Positions 44,281 through 52,630 of a stretch of DNA of 62,979 nt are shown piece after piece. The stretch comes from Peptostreptococcaceae bacterium (lineage in GTDB: Bacteria; Bacillota; Clostridia; Peptostreptococcales; Filifactoraceae): contig JAUNKR010000007.1 in assembly GCA_030532705.1 (NCBI GenBank), forward strand, positions 1 through 62,979, written 5' to 3'. A program made the translations under genes and the position numbers. A model generated the notes under the pieces. That model did not search any database. It was not told where the DNA came from and saw only the letters and a program-made list of their open reading frames with translations. Position 1 is the stretch's first letter. Every line of letters begins with the position of its first letter.

Positions 44281-44619
44281 ATGATATTTGGCAAAAAATC
44301 GAAGGATGATATACGAGATCGCAAGGCGGAGGAAGAGTTTTTGGAAAGCACCAAAAGCTATCAGGAAGGGCATGGAAAGTTCAATCCGGACAAGAGCCAA
44401 AGTATCAAGCTGATGCTTCGCGGGCTCGTGTTTTTTGTGATACTTCTCGTTGTCGATGTCGGATTTCGGAAGTATCGCTATACGGACTCGCCGATGGAAA
44501 CGGTATTCTTTGTACTGTTTTTGATGAGTTTTGTAGGGGCGCTCCAATTCCCGCTTGGGATGTATTTTTGGATCAAAAATATGTATAAGGATGTTCCGAC
44601 GAACAAAAGAGGAAGATAA
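44281..44619 (+). CDS. Small membrane protein, unknown function
   Basis: 112 residues: a charged soluble N-terminus (about 45 residues) followed by two membrane helices and a basic tail. An AGAAGGAGAG ribosome-binding site supports it. Native-like base composition, so the AT-rich gene before it is the insert. No family recognised. Confidence 0.7.
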   Translation: MIFGKKSKDDIRDRKAEEEFLESTKSYQEGHGKFNPDKSQSIKLMLRGLVFFVILLVVDVGFRKYRYTDSPMETVFFVLFLMSFVGALQFPLGMYFWIKNMYKDVPTNKRGR

Positions 44620-44638
44620 TAAAGACTTCGGGGAGAGA

Positions 44639-44734
44639 GATATCGCATGGATGTTCGGCGTTTGAAATAACAGAGCCGTCCGATCGGATGCGATATTTTG
44701 ATGTTGTCCGCTCTAAAGAGCACCGAACATTTTT
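44639..44734 (+). ncRNA. Structured RNA-like region with alternative pairings ending in a terminator
   Basis: GATATCGCAT (44639-44648) can pair with ATGCGATAT (44688-44696). ATGTTCGG (44651-44658), inside that loop, can pair with CCGAACAT (44723-44730). A local hairpin (ATGTT, GCTCT / AGAGC, AACAT; 44701-44730) plus TTTT gives a terminator. The pairings conflict or form a pseudoknot. It may simply be the terminator of the gene at 44281; a regulatory role is speculative. Confidence 0.35.
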
Positions 44735-44891
44735 ATCGCCTGTCAGGAGAGCATGGATCAATTTTAGATCCTTCCATAGAAAAAGATAATGGGATCGATA
44801 AAAATAATCGATAAGTTATAAACGAACTGTCAAAGGGAATAGGTAAAAATTATGGTATAATTGTGGAATAAGAAAAACTTTGGAGGTTTGT

Positions 44892-45806
44892 ATGATAAAG
44901 AAAATACCGCTACCGATGGCGGGACTTATTTTGGGACTGTTTGCATTAGGTAACTTGTTGAGAAGCTATGGAGACAGTGTACGATGGATCTGCGGTGGGA
45001 TCGGGGCGATCCTATACATAATGTATGTTGCACGATTGTTCGTCGGCAGAGACAAATTAGGCGAAGAGATGAAAAATCCTGTTGTGGCGAGTGTCTTTGC
45101 GACCTTTCCGATGTCAACGATGCTTTTTGCGACCTATCTGATGGCATACGGTAGCCGGGTTGCCTATTATCTATGGATGTTCGGACTCTTTTTCCATGGG
45201 CTGCTGATCATCTGGTTTACGATGAGCATCGCCATCAAGAAGGATATCAAAACGGTATTCCCGACCTGGTACATCATGTATGTGGGTATCGTTGTGGCGA
45301 CCGTGACCGGAAAGATGTTTCAAGCGACCGTCATTGTCGAGCGATGTTTCTGGTTCGGCCTGGTATGCTATATCGCATTGATCCCGATCGTATGCTACCG
45401 CGTGTTCATAGTGAAAAATATTCCGGAACCGGCAATGGCGACTTTTCTTGTATTGACTGCGCCGGGTGGGCTTTTGCTGACAGGATATATGAGCGGATTT
45501 GAAGAAAAGCAGATGATCATTCTCGTGCCTTTGATGATCGTATCCGGACTGTTCTTTATTGTGGCGTTGACCAAGCTTCCTCAGGTACTCAAGCTCAAAT
45601 TTTATCCGAGTATCTCGGCGATCACATTCCCGACGGTCATCACGGCGATCGGTTTTAAATTGGCGAACGGATTTTTTGTAAAGGCGGGTACATCGGTCAT
45701 CGGTCTTGGGGCAGTCGCACTCTTGATGGAGTGGGTCGCAGTGTTCTGCGTATTCTTCTGCTTGGCTCTTTATGTAAAATTCCTCGTCGAACCGAAGAAG
45801 GCATAG
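44892..45806 (+). CDS. TDT family transporter (TehA/C4-dicarboxylate transporter-like)
   Basis: A 304-residue integral membrane protein with about ten helices. The opening PLPMAGLILGLFALGNLL and the regular helix pairs match the tellurite-resistance/dicarboxylate transporter (TDT) family, whose relatives conduct anions or dicarboxylates. The start at 44892 follows TTGGAGGTT. A TATAAT box lies about 30 bp upstream. Substrate unknown. Confidence 0.85.
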   Translation: MIKKIPLPMAGLILGLFALGNLLRSYGDSVRWICGGIGAILYIMYVARLFVGRDKLGEEMKNPVVASVFATFPMSTMLFATYLMAYGSRVAYYLWMFGLFFHGLLIIWFTMSIAIKKDIKTVFPTWYIMYVGIVVATVTGKMFQATVIVERCFWFGLVCYIALIPIVCYRVFIVKNIPEPAMATFLVLTAPGGLLLTGYMSGFEEKQMIILVPLMIVSGLFFIVALTKLPQVLKLKFYPSISAITFPTVITAIGFKLANGFFVKAGTSVIGLGAVALLMEWVAVFCVFFCLALYVKFLVEPKKA

Positions 45807-45889
45807 GATGATCGGATCGCTTTCGATCAGCGCGTCAGGATTTGGAGAGAGCATAAACACCGGAAGATAAAAATGAAAAAGAACTCGAT

Positions 45890-45943
45890 AAACCGATCCC
45901 CAAAGGTTAGATCCAAAGTCTAACGATTGGAGGTCGGTTTTTA
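45890..45943 (+). terminator. Terminator of the TDT gene
   Basis: Outer AAACCGA / TCGGTTT and inner GTTAGA / TCTAAC stems, then T-run. The outer stem resembles that at 33152-33203. Confidence 0.8.
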
Positions 45944-46072
45944 TATTACACTTTTCTTGTGGCTTGAAATATAGTATAATTGATTCCGTAAACAATTCTT
46001 TAATACGATTTTGGATAAATCAAATTCGGGGATCATTTTTTTGGTTTGTTGATAAAAAATACAAAAAGCCTC

Positions 46073-46126
46073 TTGATTTTTTGAAAAATTCGTTGTAGTA
46101 TAAGAATGTTAGTTATGGCTAACTAA
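46073..46126 (+). promoter_or_regulatory. tro operon promoter with DtxR/TroR-like operator
   Basis: TTGATT (46073-46078), a 17-bp spacer and TAGTAT (46096-46101). Immediately downstream is the perfect inverted repeat TTAGTTA-TGGC-TAACTAA (46109-46126), placed to block initiation. Its core GTTAG-N6-CTAAC (46108-46123) equals the one at 20204-20219. DtxR-family metal repressors bind sites of this kind. Confidence 0.65.
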
Positions 46127-46150
46127 AAACAATAGGGAGGATTTGACAAA

Positions 46151-47110
46151 GTGAAAAGAAAAGTCAAAAGAAGTATCAATTTTATTCTAATGATGTTCTT
46201 GGTGGTTGCAATGATCGTTGGATGCAGCAAGAATGAGAATACAGGAACACAAAGCGGTGGAACGCCAAAAGAAGGTCTTAAGGTAGTTGCTACCACAACG
46301 ATGCTTGCGGATCTTGCACAAGTGATCGGAAAAGATCGCGTGCAGGTACAAGGTCTTATGGGTGCAGGCATCGACCCGCATCTTTATCAAGCGAGTGCAG
46401 GGGATGTGACATTGATGCAGGAAGCGGATGTGATCGTATATAACGGATTGCATTTGGAAGGAAAGATGGGAGAGATCTTTGAGCAACTGGCATCTCAGAA
46501 CAAAAATATCATTTCGATCGAAAACGGATTGGATCATGGCAAGCTGTTGATGGCTGAAGATGAGCCGAATGTGCATGACCCTCATATCTGGTTCGACGTG
46601 ATGATCTGGAAGGATGCGGCAAAAGTTGTTGCGGACGGATTGGCGATGGCGGATCCGGAAGGCAAAGAGAGCTATGAAGCGAATTTGACAGCTTATCTTG
46701 CGGAGCTTGATGAAGTGGACGGCTACATCAAAAAACGTGTAGAAGAGATCCCGATGGAGAGCAGAGTGCTTGTTACAGCTCACGATGCATTCCAGTATTT
46801 CGGAAAAGCTTACGGCATCGAGGTAAGAGGATTGCAGGGAGTGAGCACGGAAGCGGAAGCCGGAACAGCGGATGTGAGTGAGTTGGCGGACTTTATTGCA
46901 GAGAAGAAGATCAAGGCGATCTTTGTAGAGTCTTCGGTACCGACAAAAACGATCGAAGCATTGCAATCGGCTGTAAAGGCAAAAGGATTTGAAGTAAGCA
47001 TCGGTGGAGAGCTATACTCCGATTCATTGGGTGATCCGGGAACAGATCATGGAACTTATATCGGAACGATGAAAGCAAATATCGACACGATCGTGGATGC
47101 GCTGAAATAA
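46151..47110 (+). CDS. troA: Metal ABC transporter substrate-binding lipoprotein, TroA-like
   Basis: 319 residues, GTG start with GGGAGGA upstream. Lipoprotein signal MIVGC (Cys25). The metal ligands of TroA are in place: His77 (GIDPHLY), His145 (HDPHIWFD), His211 (TAHDAFQYF) and Asp291 (ELYSDSLG). Such proteins bind Mn, Zn or Fe outside the membrane; three His plus Asp is the TroA/zinc-manganese pattern, so the ion is not settled. First gene of a troABCD-like operon under a DtxR-like operator. Confidence 0.94.
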   Translation: MKRKVKRSINFILMMFLVVAMIVGCSKNENTGTQSGGTPKEGLKVVATTTMLADLAQVIGKDRVQVQGLMGAGIDPHLYQASAGDVTLMQEADVIVYNGLHLEGKMGEIFEQLASQNKNIISIENGLDHGKLLMAEDEPNVHDPHIWFDVMIWKDAAKVVADGLAMADPEGKESYEANLTAYLAELDEVDGYIKKRVEEIPMESRVLVTAHDAFQYFGKAYGIEVRGLQGVSTEAEAGTADVSELADFIAEKKIKAIFVESSVPTKTIEALQSAVKAKGFEVSIGGELYSDSLGDPGTDHGTYIGTMKANIDTIVDALK

Positions 47111-47308
47111 AAACGAGTGGGTTGTGAGTCGTACTTGCAACCCCTTTTTTATTCGAACGATAATTCCTAACTCTTGATTCGATCCTAAATCGACCCGATG
47201 CAGAACGTCGGATCCATGATGACGGATAGAAAAAAGATCCGTTTTGAGATATAATAATTAAAAAGGATAAGATGGAATGGATCAGCTCTGATCCAAGAGG
47301 AGGAAATG

Positions 47309-48061
47309 ATGGAACAATTTGTAGTTGAAATAGAGGATTTAACGGTAGCATATCAAGAAAAACCGGTACTTTGGGACATCGACCTCAATATTCCGAAAGG
47401 AAGATTGATGGCGATCGTTGGACCCAACGGCGCAGGCAAGACAACTTTGCTCAAAGCGATGCTGGGTTTGTTGAAGCCTGTGAGCGGCGAAGTGCGATAC
47501 CCTCTTTACGGCGGAAATGACAAGGAGATCAAAAAACAGATCGGCTATGTACCTCAAAGCAGCAGTGTGGACTGGGACTTTCCGGCTACGGTGCAGGATG
47601 TCGTGCTGATGGGTTGTTATGGAAAACTGGGATGGCTTCGTAGACCGAGAAAAGAGGATCGGGAACTTGCTAAAAAGATGTTGGAAAAAGTCGGTATGCA
47701 AAACTTTGCACAAAGACAGATCAGCCAACTCTCCGGTGGACAACAACAGCGTGTTTTTTTGGCGAGAGCATTGGCACAAGAGGCGGATATTTACTTTATG
47801 GATGAGCCGTTCAAAGGTGTCGACGCTCAGACGGAACGCACGATTGTAGATCTTTTGAAGGAGCTCAAGTCAGAGGGAAAGACGGTTGTTGTAGTCCATC
47901 ATGACTTACAGACTGTAAAAGAATACTTTGACCATCTCGCGCTGATCAATCTGAGAGTGATCGCATCGGGGACGACACAGGATGTTTTCACCGACGAAAA
48001 TTTGAAAAAAGCATATCGCAGTACCTCTTCATTGCTGAAAAGTGAGGTGTATAATGAATAA
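47309..48061 (+). CDS. troB: Metal ABC transporter ATPase, TroB-like
   Basis: 250 residues. Walker A GPNGAGKTT, signature LSGGQQQRV, Walker B IYFMDEPFKGVD and H-loop VVHHD. The ATG at 47309 is preferred to 47306 for spacing from AGGAGG. It lies 198 bp after troA and overlaps the first permease gene by 8 bp. Confidence 0.94.
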   Translation: MEQFVVEIEDLTVAYQEKPVLWDIDLNIPKGRLMAIVGPNGAGKTTLLKAMLGLLKPVSGEVRYPLYGGNDKEIKKQIGYVPQSSSVDWDFPATVQDVVLMGCYGKLGWLRRPRKEDRELAKKMLEKVGMQNFAQRQISQLSGGQQQRVFLARALAQEADIYFMDEPFKGVDAQTERTIVDLLKELKSEGKTVVVVHHDLQTVKEYFDHLALINLRVIASGTTQDVFTDENLKKAYRSTSSLLKSEVYNE

Positions 48062-49097
48062 TATCCTATTGCTGCTCAGCGACTATACCTTTCGTACCGT
48101 TGCGATCGGCTCCTGTCTTTTAGGTGTCATCAGCGGCGTGCTCGGATGCTTTGCCGTACTTCGTAAGCAGAGCTTGCTTGGGGATGGTGTATCGCATTCC
48201 GCATTGCCGGGTATCGTGCTGGCATTTATTTTGACGATGACCAAGCACACGGAGATGTTGTTGCTCGGGGCGTTGATTTCGGGGCTTCTCTCCACCTTGT
48301 TCATCATTGTGATCGTGAGAAATACGCGAATCAAATTTGATAGCGCGCTGGCATTGAGTATGTCCGTATTTTTCGGTTTCGGTATGGTGCTTTTGACCTA
48401 TGTGCAAAAACTGCCGAACTCCAATCAAGCCGGACTTAAACGATTTATATTCGGACAAGCATCGACCTTACTGCAACGGGATATCTATATGATGCTGATC
48501 TGTGGAAGCGTTCTACTTCTTTTAGTGATTTTGTTTTGGAAGGAATTTAAGCTCTTTTCCTTTGACGGTGATTATGCGCAGAGTCTGGGATTCCCGACGC
48601 AGAAGTTGAATTTGTTGCTTTCTTTTATGATCGTATTGGCGATCATCGTCGGCCTTCAAACCGTCGGTGTGATCCTGATGAGCGCCATGCTGATTACACC
48701 GGCAGTATCGGCTCGACAATGGACGAACAAATTGTCGGTCATGGTATTTTTGGCAGGGATTTTTGGCGGAGTATCCGGAGTCGTCGGGACGATGGCGAGT
48801 TCGCTTGTGACAAAACTGCCGACAGGACCGGCGATCGTGGTTTGCATCAGCATGATCGCGTTGATCAGTTTGCTGTTTGCACCGGACCGCGGCTTGATCT
48901 CAAAATCGCGTCAAAGAAAGAGAAATAAAGTAAAACTGGAGAGTCTTCGACGACAATATGAGGCTCAGGTGATGCAAAAGATTACATCTAAATCATCGGT
49001 CGGCGGATCGCAAGACTCGGCTCAAGAAAAAAGAGAGCGGGAAGATGGGGAAGATCCACTGGATCGGTTGCTTCATCGGGAAGGAGGGATTCTATGA
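48054..49097 (+). CDS. troC: Metal ABC transporter permease, TroC-like
   Basis: 347 residues with about eight membrane helices of the ABC-3 family (GVLGCFAVLRKQSLLGDGVSHSALPG). A charged cytoplasmic tail of about 65 residues (rich in Lys, Glu and Arg) is longer than needed for the family core. Overlaps troB by 8 bp and troD by 4 bp. Confidence 0.93.
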   Translation: MNNILLLLSDYTFRTVAIGSCLLGVISGVLGCFAVLRKQSLLGDGVSHSALPGIVLAFILTMTKHTEMLLLGALISGLLSTLFIIVIVRNTRIKFDSALALSMSVFFGFGMVLLTYVQKLPNSNQAGLKRFIFGQASTLLQRDIYMMLICGSVLLLLVILFWKEFKLFSFDGDYAQSLGFPTQKLNLLLSFMIVLAIIVGLQTVGVILMSAMLITPAVSARQWTNKLSVMVFLAGIFGGVSGVVGTMASSLVTKLPTGPAIVVCISMIALISLLFAPDRGLISKSRQRKRNKVKLESLRRQYEAQVMQKITSKSSVGGSQDSAQEKREREDGEDPLDRLLHREGGIL

Positions 49098-50215
49098 CTC
49101 CTCAAATGGAAATACAGCTCATCGCAGTGATCGTAGCGATCAGCTGCGCATTGGTCGGGACTTTTCTGGTACTGACGAAGAAGACGATGATGTCCGACTC
49201 GATCACCCATACGATCCTTCTCGGCATCGTGCTTGCATTTTTTGCGACCCATGATCTGTCCTCGCCTTTTTTGATCATCGGTGCGACTTTGATGGGCGTT
49301 GCGACCGTTTGGTTGACGGAAGCGCTTAGCCGGACAGGACTCTTATCCGAGGATGCGGCGATCGGCGTCGTATTCTCGCTGATCTTTTCGATCGCGATCA
49401 TTTTGATCACCAAATTCGCCGGAGCGGTCCATCTGGATACGGATTCCGTATTGTTGGGTGAATTGGCATTTGCACCCTTTACACGAATGATGGTCGGTGG
49501 GGTAGACATTGGAGCAAAAGCGATCTATACGACCGGTTTTTTGCTACTCATCAACTTGCTTTTTATCGTGATCTTTTTCAAAGAGCTCAAGATCACGACC
49601 TTTGATCCGATGCTTGCATCGGTGCTCGGCTTTTCGCCGGTGATATTGCACTATGCGCTAATGACTTTGGTCTCGGTGACAGCGGTCGGTTCCTTCCAAG
49701 CGGTCGGTTCGATATTGGTCGTTGCATTTATGGTCGGGCCGGCGATCACGGCATATCTCATCACGGACGATCTGAAAAAAATGCTGTTTTTGGGTGCCTT
49801 CTTCGGAGCGATCAATGCTGTTGTCGGATATCGCGTGGCAGCCCTTTTTGACGTATCGATCGCCGGCTGTATGGCGATGATGACCGGGCTGACTTTTTTG
49901 GTCGTGCTCATTTTCGGACGAGAGCGAGGACTTATTACCGTATTTCGGCGTCGGCAAAAACAGAAAATCGAGTTTGCGAAATCCACGCTGCTTTTTCATC
50001 TGATGCATCATGAGGGCAGAGAAAACGAGTCCGTCGAGGCGGCATGTGAGACCATCTACAAGCATATGAGCTGGGATCCGGTATTCACCAGAAAGATCCT
50101 CTCATCGCTTCAGGGAGAGGCGAGCATTGAGATCGTCAACGATATCATCAAGCTGACGCCAAGAGGCAGGGCGAAGAGCGAAGAAAAATACGAAGAGCTT
50201 TTCGGCTGGCATTGA
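49094..50215 (+). CDS. troD: Metal ABC transporter permease with C-terminal winged-helix-like domain, TroD-like
   Basis: 373 residues: an ABC-3 permease (CALVGTFLVLTKKTMMSDSITHTILLG) and, from about residue 300, a soluble domain ending IEIVNDIIKLTPRGRAKSEEKYEELFGWH. The LTPRG pattern looks like the DtxR/MntR-type winged helix seen at the end of some MntD/TroD proteins. The extra domain may sense metal or couple to the regulator. A terminator follows at 50281. Confidence 0.93.
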   Translation: MTPQMEIQLIAVIVAISCALVGTFLVLTKKTMMSDSITHTILLGIVLAFFATHDLSSPFLIIGATLMGVATVWLTEALSRTGLLSEDAAIGVVFSLIFSIAIILITKFAGAVHLDTDSVLLGELAFAPFTRMMVGGVDIGAKAIYTTGFLLLINLLFIVIFFKELKITTFDPMLASVLGFSPVILHYALMTLVSVTAVGSFQAVGSILVVAFMVGPAITAYLITDDLKKMLFLGAFFGAINAVVGYRVAALFDVSIAGCMAMMTGLTFLVVLIFGRERGLITVFRRRQKQKIEFAKSTLLFHLMHHEGRENESVEAACETIYKHMSWDPVFTRKILSSLQGEASIEIVNDIIKLTPRGRAKSEEKYEELFGWH

Positions 50216-50280
50216 TCGAGCGATCGAAGATCAAAGCCTGCCCCGACCTTTACGAGATCGGTAAAATTTTTGTTTTCCTC

Positions 50281-50314
50281 AAAGAGAGTGTACGATGTGA
50301 CGCTCTCTTTTTTT
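50281..50314 (+). terminator. Terminator of the tro operon
   Basis: AAAGAGAGTGT pairs with ACGCTCTCTTT (one wobble), then a run of T. Confidence 0.9.
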
Positions 50315-50483
50315 ATGAAGAATTGTAAAGAAAATGTAGATGTATAGCCTAATTTTAGAATTTGGGTTATAATGAAGTTAACGCTTGCCGGCTTTTGAAA
50401 GATGGATGAAAGATCTTTTGTCCGGGCGTCAAAAATGGCAAGAGCACACAAAAGCAATTACTTTTATAAATAAGGAGAAAGCA

Positions 50484-51860
50484 ATGTTAATGGACACGAT
50501 CGCCGCCATCATCACTGCATCGGGGGAGTCCGGTGTAGGGATCATTCGTTTGAGCGGAAGTGGATCTTTGGAGATCGCAAACAAAATTTTTGAGCCGAGA
50601 GATCGCTCACATCGTCTGGGAGATCGCTCTCGATATTTGATGCTCGGTCATATCGTCGATGAGGGGGCTGTGATCGACGAAGTGTTATGTACTTATATGA
50701 AAGCGCCATACAGCTATACGACCGAAGACATCGTGGAGATCAACTGTCACGGCGGATACCAGAGCTTGCGCAAGGTCTTGGAACTCGTATTAAAAAAGGG
50801 AGCAAGGCTGGCGGAACGCGGCGAATTTACAAAGAGAGCTTTTTTGAATGGCAGGATCGACCTTTCTCAAGCGGAGGCGGTGATGGATATCATCACGGCA
50901 AAGACGGGAATGGGGCATGAAATATCGCAGCAGCAGCTTGACGGGAAATTGTCCAACACGCTTACGAAAATGCGTGACGAGATCACGGAAGATCTGGCGA
51001 AGATCACGGTTGCGGTCGATTTTCCGGAAGAAGACGAGCCGGAGGTCACCTATCAGGAGCTGATCGACTCGCTTGACAAAACGTTGGAACAGATCAATAA
51101 GATGATCGCAAGTTTTGAGGTCGGAAAGATCTATAAAGACGGTCTGCGTACGGTGATCGTCGGAAAGCCCAATGTCGGCAAGTCCTCTCTGCTCAATGGG
51201 ATATTGAGAGAGGATCGGGCGATCGTTACCGAGATTGCCGGCACGACGCGAGATGTCATCGAAGAATTTTTTACCCTCGACGGCATTCCGATCCGCCTTG
51301 TCGATACCGCCGGTATCCGTGAGACCGATGATGTGGTCGAGAAGATCGGGGTCGCACGTTCGATGGAATCCATCGCTTCGGCGGATCTGGTCATCCTCGT
51401 TCTGGATGGATCGAGGGAGCTGGATCGGGAAGACATCGAGATCATGGATATGACCGAAGACAAGTATGTCATCGTGATCATCAACAAATCGGATCTGGAG
51501 CAGGAGATCGATATGGATGTGGTCAGTGAGCGTTTGGATCCGGATAATACGATCATGGCATCGATCAAAAATGGAAAAGGGATCGAGGAGTTGATCCAAG
51601 CGATCAAGAGAATGGTCGAGATCGAAGGGCTTTCGGTCGATAATGAATATATGATCAACAATGCAAGGCATAAAAATGCGCTCGAAAGAGCGGGGGAGGC
51701 TTGTGAAGAAGCGCTACAATCCCTCTATACAGGGCTTCCTTTGGATATCATTGAAACCGATTTTCGAAATATCTGGAACATTTTGGGAGAGATCACCGGA
51801 GATACCGCGTCGGAAGATCTTCTCAATGTAATCTTTGCACGTTTCTGTATCGGTAAATAG
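50484..51860 (+). CDS. mnmE: tRNA uridine-5-carboxymethylaminomethyl modification GTPase
   Basis: 458 residues. The N-terminal folate-binding domain begins DTIAAIITASGESGVGIIRLSG. The G domain (about 220-375) has G1 GKPNVGKSS, G3 DTAGIRET and G4 NKSD. The C-terminal CIGK motif is intact. With MnmG it modifies the wobble uridine of tRNAs. It is not next to rnpA, yidC or mnmG here, unlike many Firmicutes. The start at 50484 follows AAGGAG; a longer frame upstream is not supported. Confidence 0.97.
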   Translation: MLMDTIAAIITASGESGVGIIRLSGSGSLEIANKIFEPRDRSHRLGDRSRYLMLGHIVDEGAVIDEVLCTYMKAPYSYTTEDIVEINCHGGYQSLRKVLELVLKKGARLAERGEFTKRAFLNGRIDLSQAEAVMDIITAKTGMGHEISQQQLDGKLSNTLTKMRDEITEDLAKITVAVDFPEEDEPEVTYQELIDSLDKTLEQINKMIASFEVGKIYKDGLRTVIVGKPNVGKSSLLNGILREDRAIVTEIAGTTRDVIEEFFTLDGIPIRLVDTAGIRETDDVVEKIGVARSMESIASADLVILVLDGSRELDREDIEIMDMTEDKYVIVIINKSDLEQEIDMDVVSERLDPDNTIMASIKNGKGIEELIQAIKRMVEIEGLSVDNEYMINNARHKNALERAGEACEEALQSLYTGLPLDIIETDFRNIWNILGEITGDTASEDLLNVIFARFCIGK

Positions 51861-51982
51861 CCTGTGAAATGGATAATGCACTCTTGAAAAAGCTGTGATG
51901 AAAAAAGACAGCAAGTTTTTGACAAGCCCACGGGAAAATAAAGTTGTGATCTTGGAACAAATATTTTGAGAACGGAGGGAGT

Positions 51983-52324
51983 ATGTCGGAGAAAATAATC
52001 GGTTTTGCACTGAATACTTTAATGGGCGCAGGATTTATCATGGTGGGGATCTATCTGTTCTTTTCGAAACGGGAAAAACCGATGCATTTTTGGGCAAATA
52101 CAAAGCCGGCACCCATTCCGAAAGAAAATGTTCATGCTTACAATAGGGCGTTCTCTAAGTTGTGGATCTTTTTGGGGATCGGAATAATCTTAGTTGGTGT
52201 GCCGCTTCTTGGAAATAATGAAGTGATCAGTTTGATGGTAATGGTATTTGGAGAAATATTGCTTGTCATCGCCTTGATGATCCTTTATATCTTTAAAGTC
52301 GAGAGCAAATATCGAGAGAAGTAG
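51983..52324 (+). CDS. Small membrane protein, SdpI/DUF3784-like layout
   Basis: 113 residues, three membrane segments, with an HFWANTKPAPIPKENVHAYNR loop after the first helix. This resembles small DUF3784/SdpI-type proteins (…NKRFWKLW pattern), but the match is from memory and weak. GGAGGGAG ribosome-binding site. Confidence 0.7.
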   Translation: MSEKIIGFALNTLMGAGFIMVGIYLFFSKREKPMHFWANTKPAPIPKENVHAYNRAFSKLWIFLGIGIILVGVPLLGNNEVISLMVMVFGEILLVIALMILYIFKVESKYREK

Positions 52325-52345
52325 AAAGTTTTTGAGCAAAATAAT

Positions 52346-52382
52346 AAGACGGCGCAGTACGATTTGGCTGGGTCGTCTTTTT
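52346..52382 (+). terminator. Terminator-like hairpin
   Basis: AAGACG (52346-52351) pairs with CGTCTT (52374-52379), then T-run. Confidence 0.6.
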
Positions 52383-52401
52383 GAAAATTGATGAGGGCAT
52401 T

Positions 52402-52605
52402 ATGAAAAAGAAAAAATGGTTCCTCTTGATCATCGTGTTGGTGATACTGTTTTTCCCGATCTACCAGATCTATAAAGACGGTGGGACGAAGACCTACACT
52501 TCGCTTACATATAAGATTATCCTATGGAATCGATTGGATGGAAAGCGTGGGGTGGAAATTTATTTTTTCCCGCATAATTACCATGCACTGGAGTATTATG
52601 AATAG
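52402..52605 (+). CDS. Small exported or membrane-anchored protein
   Basis: 67 residues: basic start (MKKKKW), one hydrophobic segment (7-21) and a short outer domain (WNRLDGKRGVEIYFFPHNYHALEYYE). GATGAGGG ribosome-binding site. Family unknown. Confidence 0.6.
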   Translation: MKKKKWFLLIIVLVILFFPIYQIYKDGGTKTYTSLTYKIILWNRLDGKRGVEIYFFPHNYHALEYYE

Positions 52606-52630
52606 GTTGGGAGGAGCTTAGGAAGGGAGA

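Noticed and set aside
45902-45927. A third GTTAG...CTAAC site
   Set aside because: Here the arms are 8 bp apart and form the inner stem of a terminator, so it is not the same operator.
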